From CAVPMN01 sp963706425 (lineage in GTDB: Bacteria > Actinomycetota > Acidimicrobiia > Acidimicrobiales > Acidimicrobilacustridaceae), in assembly GCA_963706425.1 (NCBI GenBank), contig CAVPMN010000020.1:1178001-1242000 (forward strand): a DNA stretch of 64,000 bases, written 5' to 3'. The translations under genes were made by a program, and so were the position numbers. Positions 51,588 to 60,453 of the stretch are shown piece by piece (the stretch's first letter is position 1; every line of letters begins with the position of its first letter). The notes beneath the pieces were generated by a model, which ran no database searches, had not been told where the DNA came from, and saw only the letters and a program-made list of their open reading frames with translations.

Positions 51588-52165
51588 CTGCTCAGGTTGT
51601 CCGCCACGAACTGCCAGTTGAGCAGGCTGTCCATGAACGTGTCGATGTACTTCGGGCGCGCGTTGCGGTAGTCGATGTAGTAGGCGTGCTCCCACACGTC
51701 GATGGTGAGCAGCGCCTTGGCCCCGTGCTTGAGCGGCAGATCGGCGTTGGGGGTCTTCATCACCTTGAGCCCGCTGCCGTCGTCGACCAGCCAGGCCCAA
51801 CCCGAGCCGAACTGGGTGGTGGCCGCGTCGACGAACTCCTTGCGGAAGTCGTCATAGGAGCCGAAGGCCGAGTTGATGGCATCGGCGACCGCGCCCGATG
51901 GCTGGCCACCCCCGCCAGGGGCCATGCAGCTCCAGTAGAACGTGTGGTTCCAGACCTGGGCCGAGTTGTTGAACATGGGCCCCTCGGACTTCATGATCAC
52001 GTCCTCGAGCGACGCATCAGCGAAGTCGGTGCCCTCGACCATCTTGTTGAGGTTGGTGACGTAGGCCTGGTGGTGCTTGCCGTAGTGGTACTCGAGCGTC
52101 TCCTCGCTGATGTGCGGCGCAAGCGCATCTTTGGCGTAGGGCAGCGGCGGGAGTTCGAAAGGCAT
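51584..52165 (-). CDS. sodB: iron-type superoxide dismutase
   Basis: This 193-residue Fe/Mn SOD converts superoxide to peroxide and oxygen. Metal ligands are H27 (EYHYGKHH), H74 (AQVWNHTFYW), D156 and H160 (DVWEHAYYIDYRNARP). The AQVWNHTFYW and SGWAWLV patterns and the N-terminus FELPPLPYAKDALAPHIS are those of Fe-type SodB of proteobacteria rather than the usual actinobacterial Mn/Fe SodA. No signal peptide. GAGAGGGAA lies 9-16 nt before the ATG. Its stop overlaps the candidate start of the di-haem lipoprotein. Confidence 0.94.
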   Translation of the reverse strand: MPFELPPLPYAKDALAPHISEETLEYHYGKHHQAYVTNLNKMVEGTDFADASLEDVIMKSEGPMFNNSAQVWNHTFYWSCMAPGGGGQPSGAVADAINSAFGSYDDFRKEFVDAATTQFGSGWAWLVDDGSGLKVMKTPNADLPLKHGAKALLTIDVWEHAYYIDYRNARPKYIDTFMDSLLNWQFVADNLSS

Positions 52166-52235
52166 CAGACGGTTCCCTCTCTCGTGACGTCAGAAGCGGT
52201 GTGCGTCACGCTATCGGCTCAGTTCGTTTCTCCGC

Positions 52236-54218
52236 TCAGTTCAGGCCTTCGCGAACGCTGGCGGCGACGACCCGCAACAAGAGCACGACTCCCCCGAACA
52301 GCCCCAGGTAGCCGAAGAAGTTCAGGAGGGTGACCTCGCCGGCGAAGATGGGCCCGTTCGTGGTGGTGAGCAGCACGACCGACAGCAGCCCGAGCACGCC
52401 GCCGACGAAGGCGAGCACCAGGCGGTTCACCATCTTCGCCACGAACCGCTGGTCGTCGTCGCGGGCGAACAGCGAGATCCGGGTGGTCAGCTCGCCTCGC
52501 TCGGCCTGGCGCAGCACGCGATCGGCCCGCTTCGGCAGATCGCGCAGCGTGGGCAGCTGGGCGATGAGCTCGTCGCGGGCAATGGCTTCGAGGTCGGGCT
52601 CGCCTTCGTCGTCGGTGCGCGCCGTCACCCACTCGGTGGCCAACGCCTGGGACGCCTCCGAGAAGCTGAACGTCGGGGCGAGCGTGATGAGCGTGCCGTC
52701 GAGCACCACCAAGGCCCGGCCGAACGTGGTGAACTCGACGGGCACGTCGATGCCGAAGCTCGACAGCAACTGCATCAAGTCGGCGATGGCCGAGGCCCCC
52801 ACGGCCTGACCAGGCTGCACGTGACGGGCGAGGAAGCGGGCCAGGGCCCGTTCGAGGGCGTCCTCGCCCTCGTTCGACCCCACGTCGCACACGTCGACCA
52901 CGGCCTGGCGCAACATGGCCGGGTCGCGCAACGCGGTGGCCATCAACATCTCGCGCAACGACGCCTGCTGGAGCGGATCGAGCCGGCCGCACGCCCCGAA
53001 GTCGATGAGGCCGATGCTGCCGTCGGAGAGCACGAGCACGTTGCCCGGATGCAGATCGGCGTGGAACCACCCGTCGGTCATCATCTGCTTGAGGGCGGCC
53101 CGCAGCAGGTTGCCGGCCATGGTCATGCGATCGACTCCGAGGTCGGCGATCGCGGCGGCGTCGCTGGCGGCAGGGCCGTCGAAGCGCTCCTGCACCAACA
53201 GACGCGACGTGCTGAACCGGTCGAACACTTTCGGCACCCGAATGCCCGCCTGGTCGACCATGTTCTGGCGGATGGCCTCGGCGTTCTGGGCCTCGCCACG
53301 GAAATCGAGCTCGGCGGCCACCCCGTCGGCGAACTCGCGGGCGAGGTTGGCCACGCGGTACTCGGCGCCGGTGGGGGTGTTGCGCTCGATGGCGCCCGCC
53401 AACCGCAGGAGCACCTGGGTGTCGCGCCGCACGATCTCGGCGATCTCCGGTCGCTGCGCCTTCACCACCACCGGCTCCCCGGTGTGGAGGGTCGCCCGAT
53501 AGACCTGGGCGATCGACGCGGTGCCGATCGGCTCCCAGTCGAACTCCGCGAACACCTCGTCGACCGATGCACCCAGCTCCAGCTCGACGAGGGCACGCAT
53601 GTCCGCCGCGTCGGCGGGCGCCACGTTGCTCTGCAGCCGCGAGAACTCCTCGATGAAGGGTTGGGGCAACAGGTCCGATCGCGTGGACGCGATCTGGCCG
53701 AGCTTCACGAACATGCCGCCGCACTGCTCGAGGGTGCGCCGAGCGCGCACCGGCGCAGGGTCGCGAGCGAGCGCGACATCCTCCGCGGTGCGGTGACGGC
53801 GGCCGCTCATCTGCGGACCGAACCCGTTGCGGCGGGCGATCTCGACGATCTCGCGGCTCCGTCGCACCACGTCGACCCGTTCCTCGACGTACTGCCGGGG
53901 CCGTGGCACGACGAACAGACCCGCCGAGTCGCCCTGTTCGAGGGTGCCCGGCTTGGCCAGCAGGTCGAGCGCCACCGCCGTCGCCATGGTGAAGACGAAC
54001 GAGAGCACGAGGGTGTTGCGCAGCAGATGCGCGTCCTCGAGCTCGCCGGCGATGCCGAGCGAGACGGCGAAGCCCACCGTCCAGCCGATGACGCCCGAGA
54101 CGACGATGGCGACCCACGATCGCCGCACCCCGAGCATGCGGCTGGCGATGAACGCCACCAGCACGATCAGGGGCAGCGACAGCAGGACGAACAGCAGGAT
54201 CCGCAGGGTCTCCGACAC
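52236..54218 (-). CDS. ABC1/UbiB-family atypical kinase
   Basis: This 660-residue protein has N-terminal membrane helices (about 5-80), the UbiB-specific KXGQ motif in GGMFVKLGQIASTRSDLLPQ, the Ala-rich nucleotide loop APIGTASIAQVYRAT-type segment (PIGTASIAQVYRATL), catalytic FHADLHPGNVL, metal site LIDFGACGRLD and two C-terminal helices. UbiB/COQ8 proteins support quinone or other isoprenoid lipid metabolism. GTG start at 54218; an imperfect TACAAC box lies 7 nt upstream. It lies 70 nt upstream of sodB on the same strand. Confidence 0.92.
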   Translation of the reverse strand: MSETLRILLFVLLSLPLIVLVAFIASRMLGVRRSWVAIVVSGVIGWTVGFAVSLGIAGELEDAHLLRNTLVLSFVFTMATAVALDLLAKPGTLEQGDSAGLFVVPRPRQYVEERVDVVRRSREIVEIARRNGFGPQMSGRRHRTAEDVALARDPAPVRARRTLEQCGGMFVKLGQIASTRSDLLPQPFIEEFSRLQSNVAPADAADMRALVELELGASVDEVFAEFDWEPIGTASIAQVYRATLHTGEPVVVKAQRPEIAEIVRRDTQVLLRLAGAIERNTPTGAEYRVANLAREFADGVAAELDFRGEAQNAEAIRQNMVDQAGIRVPKVFDRFSTSRLLVQERFDGPAASDAAAIADLGVDRMTMAGNLLRAALKQMMTDGWFHADLHPGNVLVLSDGSIGLIDFGACGRLDPLQQASLREMLMATALRDPAMLRQAVVDVCDVGSNEGEDALERALARFLARHVQPGQAVGASAIADLMQLLSSFGIDVPVEFTTFGRALVVLDGTLITLAPTFSFSEASQALATEWVTARTDDEGEPDLEAIARDELIAQLPTLRDLPKRADRVLRQAERGELTTRISLFARDDDQRFVAKMVNRLVLAFVGGVLGLLSVVLLTTTNGPIFAGEVTLLNFFGYLGLFGGVVLLLRVVAASVREGLN

Positions 54219-54251
54219 GCGGTGTGTTGTATCGGAAAACCAGGAGGCGGG

Positions 54252-54902
54252 TCAGGCTCCTGCGAGACCCACCGTGCAGCTCACGCCCGTGCCACCCAGG
54301 CCGCAGTAGCCGTTGGGGTTCTTGGCGAGGTACTGCTGGTGGTAGTCCTCGGCGTAGTAGAAGGCGGGTGCCGGCCCGATCTCGGTGGTGATCTCCGGAT
54401 AGCCCGAGGCCACGAGCTGCTGCTGGTAGGCGTGGCGTGACGCCTCGGCGACCTGGCGCTGCTCGTCGTCGAACCAGTAGAGCGCGGAGCGGTACTGGGT
54501 GCCGATGTCGTTGCCCTGGCGCATGCCCTGGGTGGGGTCGTGGTTCTCCCAGAACACGCGGACCAGCTCGTCGTAGCTGATCACCTCGGGATCGAACACG
54601 ACGAGCACCGCCTCGGTGTGCCCGGTGCGTCCCGAGCAGACCTCTTCGTAGGTGGGGTTGGGGGTGGAGCCGCCGGCGTAGCCGACCGCCGTGGTGTAGA
54701 CGCCCTCGGTCTGCCAGAAGACCCGCTCAGCTCCCCAGAAGCACCCCAGGCCGAAGATGGCCTGCTGGTAGCCGTCGGGGAAGGGTGGGCGGAGGGGGTG
54801 ACCGGTCACCAGGTGCTGGGCGGCCACCGGCATCTCGGTGTCACGACCCGGAAGGGCCTCGTCGGGGGTGGGAACGGTGAGCTTGCGAGAAGCGAACATC
54901 AT
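54252..54902 (-). CDS. msrA: peptide methionine (S)-S-oxide reductase
   Basis: This 216-residue enzyme reduces methionine-S-sulfoxide in proteins. The catalytic motif is GCFWGAERVF with C54; EVCSGRTGHTEAVLV, HDPTQGMRQGNDIGTQYRS and the C-terminal resolving-cysteine region GYCGLGGTGVSC are present. The N-terminal extension (KLTVPTPDEALPGRDTEMPV) matches the longer E. coli-type MsrA. Two adjacent ATGs (54902, 54899) are possible starts. It follows the zinc-ribbon gene by 7 nt and precedes the ABC1 kinase gene, in a cluster with sodB. Confidence 0.95.
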   Translation of the reverse strand: MMFASRKLTVPTPDEALPGRDTEMPVAAQHLVTGHPLRPPFPDGYQQAIFGLGCFWGAERVFWQTEGVYTTAVGYAGGSTPNPTYEEVCSGRTGHTEAVLVVFDPEVISYDELVRVFWENHDPTQGMRQGNDIGTQYRSALYWFDDEQRQVAEASRHAYQQQLVASGYPEITTEIGPAPAFYYAEDYHQQYLAKNPNGYCGLGGTGVSCTVGLAGA

Positions 54903-54909
54903 GCCCGGG

Positions 54910-55362
54910 TCAACGCCCGGGGACCGGCTCCGCGTTCCCTCGTTCGGCCAGACTTCCGCCGAATCTGAACCCGCACTCTCGACACTGGAACCACCCGACC
55001 TGGGTGGTGAGGTCGAGCCGGGTGACGGTGGTGGTGCCCCCACAGTTGCGGCACGGGTCGAGCGTGCGACCGTTGCGCCGGTAGGGCAGCGGCATCGGGA
55101 TGACGCGACCCAGGGCTTCGGGGCCCCGCTCGGCCGACAGGATCAGCTCGGTGGTGATGCTGGCCGCCCGGGCCGCCGCCAGCCGGGCGGTGAAGGTGGG
55201 CAGCTCGCGCGACAGGGCCCGGCTCATGGCATCGATGGTCTCGGGGCGCAACACCGCCACCCCGGCGTAGGGGGACGCAGGCGGACCTTGCGGAACGTCG
55301 GGCTCGACCACGGCGTGTGGTCGGCTTTGATGCACTTCCCGCAGTCGATCGATCAGCCGCAT
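54910..55362 (-). CDS. zinc-ribbon protein of unknown function
   Basis: This 150-residue protein has a helical N-terminal half (ETIDAMSRALSRELPTFTAR) and a C-terminal zinc ribbon with CRNCGG and CRECGF knuckles (about 18 residues between them), followed by an acidic tail. I chose the ATG at 55362 (MRLIDRLREVHQ) because TACTAT lies exactly seven bases upstream; the ATG at 55392 would add 10 residues. No named family recognised. It precedes msrA by 7 nt, so it may act in the same stress response. Confidence 0.72.
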   Translation of the reverse strand: MRLIDRLREVHQSRPHAVVEPDVPQGPPASPYAGVAVLRPETIDAMSRALSRELPTFTARLAAARAASITTELILSAERGPEALGRVIPMPLPYRRNGRTLDPCRNCGGTTTVTRLDLTTQVGWFQCRECGFRFGGSLAERGNAEPVPGR

Positions 55363-55369
55363 CCTGTGG

Positions 55370-55375
55370 ATAGTA
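55370..55375 (-). promoter_or_regulatory. -10 box, leaderless start of zinc-ribbon/msrA unit
   Basis: On the minus strand TACTAT (55375-55370), seven bases CCACAGG, then ATG at 55362. This box decides the start of the zinc-ribbon gene. Confidence 0.55.
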
Positions 55376-55453
55376 GAAGGCGGCTGTGTCATCGGCCACT
55401 GTCCTCACTCTGAGTGGTTGGACAACTACTCCGAGGCTGACGCGAGAGCCGGG

Positions 55454-56756
55454 CTAGAGGAGGGACGCGGCGGCCAGCAGCTCGTCGCGGAACTCCGGGT
55501 GGGCGATGGCCGCCAGCGCGAGCGCCCGCTCACGCACCGTGCGCCCGCGCAGCTCGGCCGCCCCGTACTCGGTGACCACCACGTCGAGTTGGTGGCGGGG
55601 CGTGGTGATGATCCAACCCTCGGGCAGGGTGGCGACGATGCGCGAGACACGGGTGCCGCCGACCGTGGCCGACGACGGCAGGCACACGAGCGAGCGGTCC
55701 TCGAGCTCGAGGCCGGGCGCCGACACGAAGTCCTCGTGGCCGCCGATGCCGGAGTACTGCTTGGCTCCGATGGTGTCGGCCACCACCTGTCCGTGCAGAT
55801 CGAGGCACAGCGCCCCGTTGACCGTCACCATCTTGCGTTGGGCGGCGATGATCTCCGGAGCGTTCACGCGGTCGACCGGCAGGAAGCGCACGGCGTCGTT
55901 GCCGTCGAGCCAGTCGTAGAGCTCGGCCGTGCCGGCCGCGAACGTCGTGGCCGAGAAGCCGTCGAACTCCCCACCCTTGCGATTGGTGACCTTGCCGGCC
56001 TCGTGCAGGTGCATGAGCCCCGTGGTGAACATCTCCGAGTGCACGCCGTAGTCGCCGCCGGGGCCTTCGGCGAGCAGCCGCACGACCGTGCTCGGGATGC
56101 CACCGATGCCGGTCTGCAGGGTGCAGCCGTCGCTGACGAAGCCGCTCGCGTACTCGGCGATCGCCCGCTCGACATCGGTGGCGTCCTGGTCGGCGAGCAG
56201 GAACGGTGCCCGGTCGCTCTCGATCAGCACGTCGATCTCGTCGAGGTCGAGCGCATGCGAGTGCTGCGGCGGTAGGCCGAACGTGCGCGGGAAGTGGCTG
56301 GTTCATCTCGACGATCAACAAGCGGTCCGGGTCGGCGCCCGCACGGTGCAGCTCGTCGACGGTCGCGCCGGCGTGCAGCGACAGGCTCAGCTTGCCGTCG
56401 GCGTCGGGCGGGGTGGCCACCGTGCACATCACCCGCGGCCGTCGCTCGGCGAGGATCGGCGCGAAGCGACGGAAGTCGCTCGGCACGAACTGCACGTCGT
56501 GGCCGTCGGCGACGAGGATGCGCTCGATAGGACCGAAGAAGCCGCTGGAGTGGTGCACGCCCGGGTGCGAGAACACCTCGTAGAAGTCGACGAGCAGCGC
56601 GCCGTAGAGCGCGAGGTCGGCCCAGTCGTCGCGCTTCGCCAGGCCGTGCAGGAACTCGGCAGGTTGCCCGGGACCGAGCGGGAAGCCCAACGGCGTCACG
56701 TGATTCGATGAGGGAGACGGCGTGATCGACCGACGTGGGCGTAGGAGAGCAGCCAT
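55454..56756 (-). CDS. acetyl-CoA hydrolase/CoA-transferase family protein (one frameshift)
   Basis: The repaired product is 433 residues. The C-terminal domain has QTGIGGIPSTVVRLL, YGVHSEMFTTGLMHL with the catalytic glutamate, and KQYSGIGGHEDFVSAPGL. This is the family of acetate and 4-hydroxybutyrate CoA-transferases/acetyl-CoA hydrolases. The frame breaks at 56285-56291 by one extra base; removing it joins VEMNQPLPRTFG to LPPQHSHALDLDEIDVLIES. Acyl donor and acceptor are not readable. It starts at ATG 56756, only 22 nt from the divergent glycosyltransferase start. Confidence 0.87.
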
Positions 56757-56764
56757 CCGTTCAG

Positions 56765-56770
56765 TATGGT
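56765..56770 (+). promoter_or_regulatory. -10 box for GT-C glycosyltransferase gene
   Basis: TATGGT (56765-56770), eight bases, then GTG at 56779. The opposite strand reads CATACT over the same bases with six bases to the ATG of the divergent CoA-transferase gene, so one AT-containing patch may serve both. Confidence 0.4.
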
Positions 56771-56778
56771 CGAGTCCC

Positions 56779-58029
56779 GTGACCCGGCGGTTCGTCCTCC
56801 AGTTGGCGGCCGTGGTCGCGATCGGGCTGGCGTTGCGCGTCGGCTACGTGCTCGTCATCGGCGACCGGTTCGAGCTGGGGTTCGACGCTCGGTGGTACCA
56901 GCTGCAGGCGGGCACGCTGGCCGGTGGGGAGGGCTACGTCGACCCCGACGCGTTCTACCGGTTGGGTCGTTCGGAGCCCACGGCGAACTTCCCGCCGCTG
57001 TGGCCTACGGTGCTCGCCGTGGTCGAGCGCCTCGGCCTCGAAGGTGACCGGGCGTTCCAGCTCGTCGGGGCGGTGATCGGCTCGGTGACGGTCGGTCTCA
57101 CCGCGGTGTTGGCGCGACGGATCGTGAGCGATCGGGTCGCCCTCGTCGCCGCCGCCTTCGTGGCTCTCTCGCCCATGGCGATCGCGGCCGACGGCTCGCT
57201 CATGTCGGAGTCGCTGTCGGTCGCCCTCCTCACGCTGGCCACCCTCCTCGCCTACGAGGCGTCGGCCCGGCCGTCGTTCGATCGCTTCGCCCTGCTGGGT
57301 GCGGTGCTGGGCGTGGCCGCGCTCACCCGCAGCGATGCCCTGGTGTACGCACCGCTGCTCGCGCTCGCCGCCGGTCTCGGCGTGCGCCAGGTCAGCCGGG
57401 CCAGGCGCGCCGGGCTGGTGGCCGCCTGCCTCGGCGTGACCGTGGCGCTCATGGTGCCCTGGACCGTTCGCAACACGCTGGCGTTCGACGAGCCGGTGCT
57501 CGCTTCGACCAACTCCGCGAGCGTGCTCGAGGGCGCGAACTGCGCGTCGACCTACAGCGGCGAGCTGCTCGGCGCCTGGGACGCGTCGTGCCTGGTCGAG
57601 ACCCGTCGACCCGGCGCCAGCGAGACCGAGTGGGCGGCCGCGGCCCGGCGCGCCGGCATCGACTACGCGACCGACCATGCCGCCCGCCTGCCGCTGGTGG
57701 CCAGTGCTCGGGTCTTGCGCACGTGGGGCTTGTGGGACCCGATCGGCCAGACCGAGCTCGACGCCGTGGAGAGCCGACACGAGCGCTGGCAGCAGGCCGC
57801 GTGGGTCTACGACTTCGTGGTGCTCGGGCTCGCGGTCGCCGGCGCCGTCCTCCTCGTGCGCCGACGGGTGCAGCTCGGACCGCTGGTCGCGCTGGTGGCG
57901 GGCGTGTGCCTCACCGCGCTGCTGTCCACCGGCATGCAGCGGTTGCGACTGCCGGCGATGCCTGCGCTCGCGATCGCGGCGGCCACCGCCGCCATCGCCG
58001 GGTACGACCGCCTACGCTCCCGCGCGTGA
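56779..58029 (+). CDS. polytopic GT-C-fold glycosyltransferase
   Basis: This 416-residue membrane protein has about 10 helices and an extracytoplasmic loop after helix 1 with FELGFDARWYQLQAGTLAGG, the D-containing motif of GT39/GT83-like (PMT/ArnT) enzymes, and a later RNTLAFDEPVLASTNS segment. Such enzymes move sugars from polyprenyl phosphates to lipids or proteins. GTG at 56779 was chosen over an in-frame ATG at 56722 because the first helix starts there. The stop overlaps the next gene (GTGA). Confidence 0.8.
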   Translation: MTRRFVLQLAAVVAIGLALRVGYVLVIGDRFELGFDARWYQLQAGTLAGGEGYVDPDAFYRLGRSEPTANFPPLWPTVLAVVERLGLEGDRAFQLVGAVIGSVTVGLTAVLARRIVSDRVALVAAAFVALSPMAIAADGSLMSESLSVALLTLATLLAYEASARPSFDRFALLGAVLGVAALTRSDALVYAPLLALAAGLGVRQVSRARRAGLVAACLGVTVALMVPWTVRNTLAFDEPVLASTNSASVLEGANCASTYSGELLGAWDASCLVETRRPGASETEWAAAARRAGIDYATDHAARLPLVASARVLRTWGLWDPIGQTELDAVESRHERWQQAAWVYDFVVLGLAVAGAVLLVRRRVQLGPLVALVAGVCLTALLSTGMQRLRLPAMPALAIAAATAAIAGYDRLRSRA

Positions 58030-59189
58030 CCAACTCGATCGGCCCCCTCCTCGCCGCGGACGAGAGCTTCACCCACCAGATCGTCGACACGTTCGCCAGC
58101 GTGTCGCAGGCCGACCCGTCGTGGACCGAGAAGGTGTGCGCGATGGCGGCCCGCCGCGACGGCTCGCTGCAGCTCGGGTTCGGTCTCGGCAAGTACCCCA
58201 ACCGCAACGTCATGGACGGCTACGCCGGCAGCTCCCGCGGGCGCGAGCAGATCACGGTGCGGGCCAGCCGCCGGCTCGCGCCCGACGCCGAGACCACCGT
58301 GGTCGGTCCGGTGCACTACGAGGTGCTCGAGCCCATGAAGCGCGTGCGGTTCCGGCTCGAGGCCAACGACTGCCAGCCGATCGCGTTCGACTGGGTCTTC
58401 GAGGCGGCGGTGCCACCGCAGCTGGAGGAGCGCACCCATCGGCGATCGCCGAGCGGCTTTCGCATCGATGCCGAACTGGTGCGCTACCACCAGATCGGCT
58501 TGGCGTCGGGCTGGGTCGAGATCGACGGCGTGCGCGAGGAGATCGACCCCGACGAGTGGGTCTCGACGCGCGACCACTCGTGGGGCGTGCGCTACGACGT
58601 CGGCCAACCGCCGACCGATCGTGATCCGACCGATCCCATGGCGGGGCTCGACTTCTTGATGTTCTGGTGCCCGAGCTACCTCGAGACCCCGTCGGGCGAT
58701 CCCTACGGGCTGTTCTGGCACCTCATCCAGGTGGAGGCACCCGGCTTCCTGCACAAGCAGTGCACCGGCGGCTTCGAGTACCCCGATGGCCGGTTCGAGC
58801 AGATCGTCGACATCACGCCCGATGTCCGCTTCGACCCCGACAACCGTCGCCTGCTCGGCGGACGGGTCGACCTCACCCTGGCCGACGGATCGAGCCGACC
58901 GATCGAGATCGAGGTGCTGGGCGACACCGGCTTCCACCTGGGCGCCGGCCTCTACTTCGGCTGGCAGGGCCATCACCACGGTGATTGGCGCGGCGAGCTG
59001 GTGGTCGAGGGCGAGCGCATCGCCGACTGCACCGATCCGGCCATCGCCCGCGAGCTGCACCAGATCCGCGACACCGTCATCCGGGTGACCGACCCCGTCG
59101 GCGGCGGCACGGGTTGGGGCAACTGCCAGCCCATCGCCGTGGGCGGGTTCGAGCGGTGGGGACTCTCCACCGAGACGTCGTTCTGGTAG
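58026..59189 (+). CDS. unknown protein with TRDHSWGVRYDVG motif
   Basis: This 387-residue soluble protein is rich in beta strands (VHYEVLEPMKRVRFRLEAND, GWVEIDGVREEIDPDEWVST) and carries DHSWGVR, a motif also found in AttH/CrtC-type lipocalin-like proteins. C-terminal regions such as GDTGFHLGAGLYFGWQGHHH look conserved. I cannot assign a function; similarity to hydroxyneurosporene-synthase-like folds is possible. The GTG overlaps the glycosyltransferase stop by four bases; a TACGCT box 7 nt upstream could also give a separate leaderless transcript. Confidence 0.7.
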   Translation: MTNSIGPLLAADESFTHQIVDTFASVSQADPSWTEKVCAMAARRDGSLQLGFGLGKYPNRNVMDGYAGSSRGREQITVRASRRLAPDAETTVVGPVHYEVLEPMKRVRFRLEANDCQPIAFDWVFEAAVPPQLEERTHRRSPSGFRIDAELVRYHQIGLASGWVEIDGVREEIDPDEWVSTRDHSWGVRYDVGQPPTDRDPTDPMAGLDFLMFWCPSYLETPSGDPYGLFWHLIQVEAPGFLHKQCTGGFEYPDGRFEQIVDITPDVRFDPDNRRLLGGRVDLTLADGSSRPIEIEVLGDTGFHLGAGLYFGWQGHHHGDWRGELVVEGERIADCTDPAIARELHQIRDTVIRVTDPVGGGTGWGNCQPIAVGGFERWGLSTETSFW

Positions 59190-59194
59190 GTGGC

Positions 59195-59200
59195 TAGCGT
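59195..59200 (+). promoter_or_regulatory. -10 box, leaderless start
   Basis: TAGCGT (59195-59200), six bases TCGGTC, then ATG at 59207; no Shine-Dalgarno sequence. The same TAGCGT hexamer is used at 4213 and 24275. Confidence 0.55.
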
Positions 59201-59206
59201 TCGGTC

Positions 59207-60419
59207 ATGAACATCCTGGTGGTGGGCGCAGGCGGCGTGGGCGCAGCGGTGGCGGCGATCGCGGCGCGCCGCTCCTACTTCGACCGGATGGTGCTCGCCG
59301 ACATCGACCTCGAACGGGCCACCCGTGCGGCCGGCGCCGTCGACGACCCACGGTTCGCCGGGGAGCGCGTCGACGCCACCGATCGGGCCGACATCGTCGC
59401 CCTCGCCCGCCGGGTCGACGCCGACGTGATCCTCAACGCGTGCGACCCCCGCTTCAACCCGCCGATCTTCGACGCCGCCTTCGAGATGGGCGCGACCTAC
59501 CTCGACATGGCGATGCACCTCTCGCATCCCCATCCCGAGCGCCCTCACGAGCTGACCGGCGTGAAGCTGGGCGACGAGCAGTTCGCGGTGGCCGATCTGT
59601 GGGCCGAGAAGGGCCAGCTCGCCGTGGTGGGCATCGGGGTCGAGCCGGGGCTCTCCGACGTGTTCGCGCGCTACGCCGCCGATCACCTGTTCACCTCGGT
59701 CGACGAGGTCAACGTGCGCGACGGCGCCAACCTCGAGATCGACGGCTACGCGTTCGCGCCCACGTTCTCGATCTGGACGACCATCGAGGAGTGCCTCAAC
59801 CCCCCGGTCATCTGGGAGCGCGACCGCGGCTGGTACACGACGGCGCCGTTCTCCGAGCCCGAGGTGTTCGACTTCCCCGACGGCATCGGCCCGGTCGAGT
59901 GCGTCAACGTCGAGCACGAAGAGGTGCTGCTGGTGCCCCGGTGGATCGACTGCAACCGCGTGACCTTCAAGTACGGCCTGGGCGACGAGTTCATCGAGGT
60001 GCTCGAGGTGCTGCACAAGACCGGGCTCGACGGCACTCGATCCGGTGAAGGTGCGGGGCGTCGAGGTGTCGCCGCGCGACGTGGTGGCGGCCACGCTGCC
60101 CAACCCGGCCGAGCTCGGACACCTGATGCACGGCAAGACCTGCGCCGGCACCTGGGTCACCGGCACCGGCGACGACGGGTCACCCCGATCGACCTACCTC
60201 TACCACGTGGTCGACAACCAGGACTGCATGCGCGACTACGGCCACCAGGCCGTCGTGTGGCAGACGGCGATCAACCCGGTGATCGCCATGGAGCTGCTGG
60301 CCGACGGCTCCTGGCAGGGCGTGGGCGTGCTCGGACCAGAGGCGTTCGACGCCGTGCCCTTCCTCGACAAGCTGGTCGAGTACGGCAGTCCGTGGGGCCA
60401 ACGCGAGCTGAGCGCCTGA
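59207..60419 (+). CDS. saccharopine dehydrogenase-like oxidoreductase (one frameshift)
   Basis: The repaired product is 403 residues. It starts with an NAD(P)-binding MNILVVGAGGVGAAVAAIAA, followed by VILNACDPRFNPPIFDAAF and VVGIGVEPGLSDVFARYAAD. The C-terminal part, HLMHGKTCAGTWVTGTG and LYHVVDNQDCMRDYGHQAVV, is typical of the saccharopine/carboxynorspermidine dehydrogenase group, which joins or splits amino acids with 2-oxo acids or semialdehydes. The break at 60035 is one extra A: removing it restores GLDPVKVRGVEVSPRDVV. Substrate unknown. Confidence 0.85.
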
Positions 60420-60453
60420 CGATCGGGCTCACTGCGTCGGCGCCGAGGTCATG

